Positions 57,970 to 64,000 of a DNA stretch of 64,000 nt are shown one piece after another (within the stretch, counting starts at the first letter, position 1; each line of letters opens with the position of its first letter). The position numbers were made by a program, and so were the translations under genes. The DNA is from Sphingomonas turrisvirgatae. Lineage in GTDB: Bacteria; Pseudomonadota; Alphaproteobacteria; Sphingomonadales; Sphingomonadaceae. The notes under the pieces are model-generated. The model did no database searches. It worked only from the letters and a program-made list of their open reading frames with translations, and was not told where the DNA came from. The stretch covers positions 62,001 through 126,000 of the forward strand of contig NZ_MDDS01000081.1 in assembly GCF_001721295.1 (NCBI RefSeq). The letters are read 5' to 3'.

Positions 57970-59022
57970 TCAGCCCCGCCCGATCAGCCTCTTGGCGATC
58001 GTGTCCGCGACGTCGCTGGCGGGGGCGTCGGTGCGGTCACTCTCGTCCCACACCTCGATCAGACGATCCGGGATGCGCGCAATGCGCGCTTCCACTTCGG
58101 CGCGGTCGCCCTGCCCCAGATATTCCAGCCCGACATTGATGATCCCGCCGGCATTGATGACATAGTCCGGCGCATAGAGGATGCCGCGTGCATGGATGCG
58201 ATCGCCGTCGCCCCGGGTGGCAAGCTGGTTGTTGGCACCGCCGGCCACCGCCTTGCAGTCCAGTGCCGCGATCGACTCAGCGGTCAGCACGGCACCCAGC
58301 GCGTTGGGGCTGACAATGTCGGCCGAAACCTGCAGGATTTCGTCAGCGCTCGTTACATCGGCACCGAGTTCCGCAGCCAGCGCAGCCGCTTTGTCCTGAT
58401 TGACGTCCGCCAGCGTCAGCTTGGCGCCGTCGGCGGCAAGGCGACGCGCCAGTCCACCGCCCACGCTGCCGACGCCCTGAACCGCGACATGAACCCCGCG
58501 CATGGAATCGACGCCCAAGGCGCGTTTCGCTGCCGCCTTCACGCCAAGGTAGATGCCAAGCGCGGTGAACGGACCTGGATCGCCACCCGCGCTGCCGCCC
58601 TCGACCGGGAGGCCCGACACATGCCGCGTGCGGGTCGCGATCGTCTTCATGCGAGCCTCGGACATGCCCACGTCCTCGGCCGTGACATAGCGGCCACCGA
58701 GCGATTCGACCGCTTCGCCGAACGCGATGAGCTCCGCCTCGCTGATCGTCGCGCCAGGCTCTCGCGCCAGCACCACACCCTTGCCGCCGCCAAGCGGCAA
58801 GCCGGCCATCGCATTCTTGAAGCTCATGCCGCGTGACAGGCGCAGCGCATCGACAATCGCCGATTCGCTGTTGGCGTAGTGCCAGAAGCGCACACCCCCG
58901 GCCGCTGGACCCAGATGGATGCTGTGGATCGCAATCACCGCCTGCAGCCCGGATGCCGCGTCCGTGAACAAATGAACACCTTCGTGCCCATCGAAATCAG
59001 CAAGGTCCCAGACGGCAGCCAT
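57970..59022 (-). CDS. Leu/Glu/Phe/Val-type amino acid dehydrogenase
   Basis: This 350-residue NAD-dependent dehydrogenase of the Glu/Leu/Phe/Val family has LGPAAGGVRFWHY, catalytic Lys in LPLGGGKGVVL, and TAEDVGMSEARM. The Rossmann motif is VQGVGSVGGGLARRLAADG, and AGGANNQLA lies near the active site. The family deaminates branched-chain or aromatic amino acids; leucine dehydrogenase is a likely assignment from overall resemblance. The start at 59022 gives MAAVWDLADFDGHEGV. Confidence 0.9.
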   Translation of the reverse strand: MAAVWDLADFDGHEGVHLFTDAASGLQAVIAIHSIHLGPAAGGVRFWHYANSESAIVDALRLSRGMSFKNAMAGLPLGGGKGVVLAREPGATISEAELIAFGEAVESLGGRYVTAEDVGMSEARMKTIATRTRHVSGLPVEGGSAGGDPGPFTALGIYLGVKAAAKRALGVDSMRGVHVAVQGVGSVGGGLARRLAADGAKLTLADVNQDKAAALAAELGADVTSADEILQVSADIVSPNALGAVLTAESIAALDCKAVAGGANNQLATRGDGDRIHARGILYAPDYVINAGGIINVGLEYLGQGDRAEVEARIARIPDRLIEVWDESDRTDAPASDVADTIAKRLIGRG

Positions 59023-59111
59023 CACTCGTTCCAGTCGCGTAAGATTATTTCTGGAGCGTGTAATATTGTTTTGAACGGCATCGCGCCAGTGCAAAACGGC
59101 AGATCGGGAAA

Positions 59112-59189
59112 TGGGGCGACCGACGGGACTTGAACCCGCAACCCCCGGCATCACAAGCCGGTGCTCTAACCAATTGAACTACGGTCGCC
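59112..59189 (-). tRNA. tRNA-His(GTG)
   Basis: The reverse strand begins GGCGACCGTAGTTCAATTGG, with G-1 opposite discriminator C as in tRNA-His, anticodon arm CCGGC-TTGTGAT-GCCGG (anticodon GTG), T arm GCGGGTTCAAGTCCCGT, and an encoded CCA. Confidence 0.97.
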
Positions 59190-59200
59190 GTGGAGGGGCG

Positions 59201-59230
59201 CGCTTAGCGGGGGCATGGGGCGCTCGTCAA
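59201..59230 (-). promoter_or_regulatory. candidate promoter of tRNA-His
   Basis: On the reverse strand a -35-like TTGACG (59225-59230) and a -10-like TAAGCG (59201-59206) are 18 bases apart and would start transcription just before the tRNA 5' end at 59189. Confidence 0.5.
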
Positions 59231-59393
59231 GCGCCGTGGCGCTGCTTGCGAACAGGGGAGTGCAGCCGAGATTTGCATGGAGTGGATCATCCCGCCGCAA
59301 TCCCCTCCGCTCGTTTGTGAACCACCCGGCCCTATACAGCGCCGGGTGTCAGCGCTTGCCCATCCTCCGGGCCACGCTGTTCCCGGCGCCGCT

Positions 59394-62129
59394 TCACAAC
59401 TTGATCGTGGCGCCCAGGCTGAAGGTGCGCCCCTGATCCCAGCGATTGACATAGACGCGCCTGCCCGACGCGAAGTCCTGAAACTCCTGGAATTTGGTCT
59501 TTGTCAGGTTCCGCGCCTCGAACTTCAACTCGATCTCGCCGCCAAACAACGGGATTCCCTGACGGGCGACGAGGTCGAGCCGCACGCCGGGCTTCTCGTA
59601 GACATCGGGCAAGAACCCGACGCCTGACGCGTTCGATGCACCGCGCGCCGTCACACGGTCGCTGGCATAATTGACCAGCAGCGTCACCTGCGATGTGGAC
59701 TGCGTGTCCTCGATGCCCAGTTGAAAGTTGACGAGGTGATCCGACTGCCCGGTCAATGGCGCGCCGTCGCGATACAGCAGGTTGGCGAGGCGCAGCACGA
59801 TGCCGTTCGGCCCAGCGTTGATGTCCGGCACCGGCGTCGAATCGGCGGTGATCGACGACTTCGTGTAGGTGTAGTTCGCGACCACCAGCAGTCGCCGCGT
59901 CGAAAAGAATCCACCGCCGAGGAAGTCGAGCGGCACGTATTTCTGAAGCTCGATCTCGCCCCCGTAAAGCTTGGCTTCCGGCACGTACGAGAAGCCGGTC
60001 GTGATCCGCGAATCCAGCGTGGGGAATGCCGAAACCTGCTCGATCGGGTTGTCGATCTTCTTGAAGAAGCCCGCGACAGTCAGCCGCTCGTTGCGGCCGA
60101 AAAACCACTCATAGCGGGCCTCGGCGTTGTAGAGCTGGGAATCGACGAGCGCCGGGTTGCCGAAGAACAGGCGATCGCTGTCGAAATCCTGATAGAATTG
60201 GGGCGCCAACTCGCGAAACTGCGGGCGTGCGATCGTCTTGGACGCGTGGAGGCGCAGCTGCTGGTTTTGCGCGAAGTTCCAGGTCACCGTCGCCGCCGGC
60301 AGCCAATAGCCGTTGTCGAGGTCGGTGCCCGCACCCGCCACGTTCGTACCGACGAATTCCTTGGCGGTTTCGTAGCGCACGCCGATGGTGGCCTTAGCAC
60401 CCTCCAGCGGCTCGATATCGGCCTGCAGATAGCCTGCATGGATCGTCAGCCCGGCATCGTAGACTGCCGCGCCCTGCCCACCCGAAATGTTGTCGAGCAC
60501 CAGGCACAGCCCATTGGGACAACCGCCGAGCTGACCATTGATCGCTTGAAGCACTGCCGGCGTCAGCAACAGGTCCGGTCGCAGGTAACGATAGCCGAGC
60601 GGCAGCGCCCCACCGGGCTCGTAGCGATAAGCGAAGCTGAAGCGGCTCGAACTGCGTTGCTGGTCCTGATAATAATAGCCAGCCGATAGTCGCAGCGGGA
60701 ATGCCGTGTTCAGCTTGTAGGACAGATCGGCCTGTCCGCTCCACAAGGTTTCATCCAGTTCGGAAAAGGCGATCTGCGCCTGCTCGTTCGAGGCGTTCAA
60801 CGCGTTCACCCAGCCGACGCCGGGCTCGATGCGCGAAACGAAGCTGCGCTCGTACGGGGAGTTGCGGCTAGTCTTCGCATAAGCGCCGCGCACATCAAGG
60901 CTGAGGTCGTCGAACTTGAATTCGCCGACCAACTGCGATTCGAACAGCTCGCGCTCGAACCAAGCGGTCGTCTGGTTGAAACGCTCGAAGCCCGAGGTGT
61001 TGGGGTACAGCGTCGCCGATGCACCGCGCGCCTGTTTCACGGTGTCGTGGATATATACGTTGGTCCAGCGGATCGTCTGATCGCCGAACTCTGCGCCCAG
61101 ACCCAACAGGCCATTCACGACCGCGCGATTGTCGGTGATGATCGTGCGATAGTCGCTGCGCAGCGTGCCGTCCTCGGCATTGGTGTCCTGCTGGATCGCG
61201 TCGCGCGTCTTCCAGCTGTTGCTGATGCCGGCCGAAGCCACGATGCCAAACTGCACGTCACCGGCGTTGAAGCGCTGACCCAGGCTGAGTTCGCCCGAGA
61301 AATTGGCTGGGATGTGATAATTGCCCTGCATGATCGTGGTGGGCGAGTTGGCCAGTTGAGCGACCTGATCCGCCGGAATCTGCGCCCCGTTCAGCCCAAC
61401 TTCCTTGATGAAAGCGGGCACCTTGCGCGTGCCGTCGTCATAGCCGCGCCAGTCGCGACTGCCGCCCTCATAGGTATAGCCATATTCGCTCGTCGTTTCG
61501 GTATCGAGCGTCACGCTGCCGCCGATCGAAACGAAGCCCTCTTTTGGGATCGCCTTGGTCGTGAGGTTGATGACGCCACCGCCGAACTCGGCCGGATAGT
61601 TGACCGAATAAGTCTTTTGCACGAGCGCCGAGCCGACCACGCTGGTCGGAAAGATATCGAGCGGGACTGTACGGCGCAGCGGCTCCGGCGAAGGCAGCGG
61701 CGATCCATTCAGCAACGCCGAGGAATAGCGGTCGCCCAAGCCGCGCACGAACACGAAACCGTTCCCGACGACCGAAAGACCGGTCACGCGTGTCAGCGCG
61801 CCGGCAATGTCGCCCTCACCCGTGCGAGCGATGTCCTCCGCCGACAGCACCGAGACGACTTGCGGCGTGGCGCGGATCACGTTCGGGATGTTGCGACCGA
61901 TCACGACGATCTCGCCGCTGTCGGTCGAGTCAGCACCCGGGGTCGAGATTTCGACTTCTTCTTCCTGCTGATCCGCTTGCCCGGCATCGCTCTGGCTGGT
62001 CGGGGTCGTGGACGGCGGTGCGGTCGGGGTCGGTGCACCCGCTGACGCGCCGGACTGGGCAAAGGCCGTCGGTGCGACGAGATTGGTGGTCAGCAGGAGC
62101 ATGGCTCCGAACGCGAATGGCTTCTTCAT
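59394..62129 (-). CDS. TonB-dependent outer-membrane receptor
   Basis: This 911-residue receptor has a signal peptide (MKKPFAFGAMLLLTTNLVAPTAFA), a Ser/Thr/Gln-rich region, a plug domain (about 60-200, with EIVVIGRNIPNVIRATPQVVSVLSAEDIARTGEGDIAGALTRVTGL and NGSPLPSPEPLRRTVPLDIFP), and a C-terminal barrel ending in YVNRWDQGRTFSLGATIKL with a terminal-Leu pattern. Uptake substrate is unknown. The start at 62129 was chosen by the signal peptide. A lipoprotein gene lies 92 bases upstream in the same direction, so the two probably cooperate. Confidence 0.92.
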   Translation of the reverse strand: MKKPFAFGAMLLLTTNLVAPTAFAQSGASAGAPTPTAPPSTTPTSQSDAGQADQQEEEVEISTPGADSTDSGEIVVIGRNIPNVIRATPQVVSVLSAEDIARTGEGDIAGALTRVTGLSVVGNGFVFVRGLGDRYSSALLNGSPLPSPEPLRRTVPLDIFPTSVVGSALVQKTYSVNYPAEFGGGVINLTTKAIPKEGFVSIGGSVTLDTETTSEYGYTYEGGSRDWRGYDDGTRKVPAFIKEVGLNGAQIPADQVAQLANSPTTIMQGNYHIPANFSGELSLGQRFNAGDVQFGIVASAGISNSWKTRDAIQQDTNAEDGTLRSDYRTIITDNRAVVNGLLGLGAEFGDQTIRWTNVYIHDTVKQARGASATLYPNTSGFERFNQTTAWFERELFESQLVGEFKFDDLSLDVRGAYAKTSRNSPYERSFVSRIEPGVGWVNALNASNEQAQIAFSELDETLWSGQADLSYKLNTAFPLRLSAGYYYQDQQRSSSRFSFAYRYEPGGALPLGYRYLRPDLLLTPAVLQAINGQLGGCPNGLCLVLDNISGGQGAAVYDAGLTIHAGYLQADIEPLEGAKATIGVRYETAKEFVGTNVAGAGTDLDNGYWLPAATVTWNFAQNQQLRLHASKTIARPQFRELAPQFYQDFDSDRLFFGNPALVDSQLYNAEARYEWFFGRNERLTVAGFFKKIDNPIEQVSAFPTLDSRITTGFSYVPEAKLYGGEIELQKYVPLDFLGGGFFSTRRLLVVANYTYTKSSITADSTPVPDINAGPNGIVLRLANLLYRDGAPLTGQSDHLVNFQLGIEDTQSTSQVTLLVNYASDRVTARGASNASGVGFLPDVYEKPGVRLDLVARQGIPLFGGEIELKFEARNLTKTKFQEFQDFASGRRVYVNRWDQGRTFSLGATIKL

Positions 62130-62221
62130 GAGCTTGTGCCCCGCTCGATGCTTGAATTGAAAGCCGCCGGGCCGCTGGGCTGGCCCCATCGTCCCGGCGG
62201 GTAGGTCACATCGCTGTCAGT

Positions 62222-63889
62222 TCAGCGATTGTTGCAGGCGAAATAGACCGAGGTGAAAATCGGCGGGCCGTTGTCCTGCAGCGCAGCGTCGGCGGCGCGG
62301 AAGGTCGAGCGGGCCGCCGTGCTCGCGATCAGGTTGAGGCAGGGCACCGAGCTTTGCAGCACGCCGTTGACGAACCGGCTGTCCGCACCGCCGCGAATGC
62401 GCAGCGCGCCCGTGGTGGCCGCGGTATGGATGAACGTGAAGTTCGAGATGACCGCGTTGGTGCGCGGCAGCAGGTCGTCGTTGTTGTTCGAGTCCACCTC
62501 GAGCGTGAACGAGTCGCTGGTGGCGCCGCCCGGCTTCTGTGCGACGACCATAAACTGGACGAAGCCGCGATAGCCGTTGTCGTAATCATAGCCGTCGTCG
62601 TCTGCGCCGGTGATTGCGACGTATTTGAGGTTTGCGGTACCGCCGAACACTTCGATGCCGTCATCGGCCGAGTTGTGCGACTGGATATGGTCGAGCTGCG
62701 TGCCCGAGCCCACGCCCGCCAGCGTCAGGCCTTGAAGCTCGTTGCCGCCACCGGCCGAGATGTCGATACCGGTGAAGCGGATCTGGACATAGGACATGCG
62801 GCCGCTGCTGCTCGCCTTGTCCGGGCCGCCATAGAGGCGGGTGGTCGTCAGGCCCTCTGCCGTGTTGTCGCACGTTGTGCTCGATCCGTTGGCGTCGTTC
62901 GGGCCGGTGCCGGTGCGGCACACCCCGGTCGGCGCCTGGCCGAGCAGAAGGATGCCGCCCCATTGGCCCTGCGTCGAATCCGAGGTGCCCGTCGCGGACA
63001 GGTTCTGGCGCGAGGTAAAGATGATCGGCTGTGAAGGCGTGCCGACCGCGTCGATCTTTGCGCCCCGGTTGATCAGCAGCACGTCGGGGATCGCATCGGT
63101 CGGGTTTGAAACGACCGTCACGCCGGCTTCGATCGTCAGCGTGGGACCGTTGGCGGCACCGGTTGTGCCGACATCGGTGCCGACTTCGACGTTGCCGTCG
63201 AGCAGATAGGCAACGCCGGCAATGCGGGGCAGCGTCAGGTTAGTCGTGATGCTGTTGGGCAAGCGGCAGAGGCGCACATTAGTGTTCGTGCCACCATCCG
63301 TCGTCCCGGCCGGGCAGGCGCTGGCGGCCGGGGTCGCACTCGCTGCAACGGTGAGGGGCGGCGCGTTGCACGAGGCGCTGGCCGAGCCGAAATTGGCGGA
63401 GGGCGAGTTGCAGGTCCATTGCTGGAAGGCCGTGTCACCGGCGCCGCTGAATGCGCCTAGATAACTGCCGGCGGTGAAGAAGCTGCCTGCCCCTACCGTA
63501 GCGTTCAGGGTCGTGGGATCGGTCGGGGTCGGGGTGCTCGTCAGCGCCGAGAAGGTCGGGGCGGCAACCGTAGGACCCGAACCGACCGGCCACAAGCGAA
63601 CGCCGCTCGCATTGTTGTTGCTACCCGGTGCGCCAGTAACGATCCCCAGTTGCTCCGCCGCAGTGATGGTGAAATCCGCACTGACCTGCCCGCCCGTGCC
63701 GGCAAACTCCGCCGCGGTGATCGCGGCAGGGGTCGGCGACGGGCTCGGCGAGGGCGCCGGGGCCGGCGGGTTGATGACGACGTTACCGGCGCCCGGCGTC
63801 GCGGTGCTGGTCGCGCCATCGCACGCCGCGAGCGTCGCACCCGCGACGCCGGTCATCAGGATGAGGCTGATACGCTTGAAGTCGGCCAT
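62222..63889 (-). CDS. outer-membrane lipoprotein, probable parallel beta-helix
   Basis: The 555-residue protein has a lipoprotein signal sequence ending in the lipobox LAAC (Cys23), a Pro/Ser/Thr-rich linker (PPAPAPSPSPSPTPAA), and a body with many Asn-, Gly- and hydrophobic-rich turns such as GQWGGILLLGQAP, MSYVQIRFTGIDISAGGGNELQGLTLAGVG and DGIEVFGGTANLKYVAITGADDDGYDYDNGYRG. The repeated strand pattern suggests a right-handed beta-helix. Such lipoproteins often accompany TonB receptors in sphingomonads and Caulobacter. Function unknown. The region 63890-64000 before it should hold the promoter. Confidence 0.75.
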   Translation of the reverse strand: MADFKRISLILMTGVAGATLAACDGATSTATPGAGNVVINPPAPAPSPSPSPTPAAITAAEFAGTGGQVSADFTITAAEQLGIVTGAPGSNNNASGVRLWPVGSGPTVAAPTFSALTSTPTPTDPTTLNATVGAGSFFTAGSYLGAFSGAGDTAFQQWTCNSPSANFGSASASCNAPPLTVAASATPAASACPAGTTDGGTNTNVRLCRLPNSITTNLTLPRIAGVAYLLDGNVEVGTDVGTTGAANGPTLTIEAGVTVVSNPTDAIPDVLLINRGAKIDAVGTPSQPIIFTSRQNLSATGTSDSTQGQWGGILLLGQAPTGVCRTGTGPNDANGSSTTCDNTAEGLTTTRLYGGPDKASSSGRMSYVQIRFTGIDISAGGGNELQGLTLAGVGSGTQLDHIQSHNSADDGIEVFGGTANLKYVAITGADDDGYDYDNGYRGFVQFMVVAQKPGGATSDSFTLEVDSNNNDDLLPRTNAVISNFTFIHTAATTGALRIRGGADSRFVNGVLQSSVPCLNLIASTAARSTFRAADAALQDNGPPIFTSVYFACNNR

Positions 63890-64000
63890 GAAAATCTCCG
63901 TTTCGATCGGTCCTGCGGTCAGGATGGGCGCGTGCCCGGATCGACTCGGATCATCCCCCCGCCGATCGCACGGACGCCGCTAGGGTGCGTGCGTGACAGT

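Noticed and set aside
59721..62045. Long forward open frames opposite the TonB receptor gene
   Set aside because: Composition is typical of antisense shadows in GC-rich DNA; the reverse frame has clear receptor motifs throughout.

Overview
The window is a GC-rich chromosomal segment from an alphaproteobacterium, most probably Sphingomonas or a close relative. Evidence for this is the dusB-ntrB-ntrC-ntrY-ntrX block near hfq-hflX, a double-domain Hfq, fused IspDF, a DUF2794 gene, a FYDLN-acid protein beside tRNA-Ala and aroA-cmk, and a large TonB receptor paired with a lipoprotein. It codes for roughly 60 proteins and three tRNAs.

Layout. (1) 1-9783: a forward run with cell-wall genes (MltB-type transglycosylase, SPOR/RlpA-like protein, D,D-carboxypeptidase), then tmk-holB-metG-tatD-MBL hydrolase-retropepsin and mazG. 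(2) A 28-bp dif-like site lies at 8971-8998. All 16 GGGNAGGG octamers I found point towards it, 4 from the left and 12 from the right, and the flanking genes also converge there. This region is therefore probably the replication terminus. (3) 9780-20476: a reverse run with a WYL-like protein, cyclophilin, hflX, hfq, ntrX, ntrY, ntrC, ntrB and dusB. It is interrupted by a forward guanidinium exporter gene (gdx/sugE) that carries a guanidine-II riboswitch-like leader. (4) 20663-35694: ispDF, a pncC-type gene, a COQ10-like gene, lipA, carbonic anhydrase, an S9 peptidase, acyP, cysE, a TSUP exporter, the peroxide module ahpC-ahpF-oxyR, moaE-moaD-pgsA and an LplT-like MFS protein.

(5) 35838-48656: a 12.8-kb element integrated in the 3' end of tRNA-Ala(GGC), bounded by a 24-bp direct repeat. 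It encodes a tyrosine integrase next to the tRNA, a serine resolvase with a three-subsite res-like region, a RecB/Cas4-like nuclease divergent from a membrane protein, a protein with an IS5-type N-terminal domain but no catalytic domain, and a phage-like cluster around a 752-residue protein that resembles a T7 gp15-type internal virion protein. No capsid, portal, terminase or tail gene is present, so it is either a decayed podovirus-like prophage or a satellite-type element. The insertion has separated tRNA-Ala from its terminator, which may place the integrase under the tRNA promoter.

(6) 48773-64000: FYDLN-acid protein, aroA-cmk, a System I cytochrome c maturation operon (ccmC-D-E-F-G-H-I), an acyltransferase and SGNH hydrolase pair, a Leu/Glu-type amino acid dehydrogenase, tRNA-His, and a TonB-dependent receptor with an upstream beta-helix-like lipoprotein.

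All calls come from reading the sequence. No database search or structure prediction was run.
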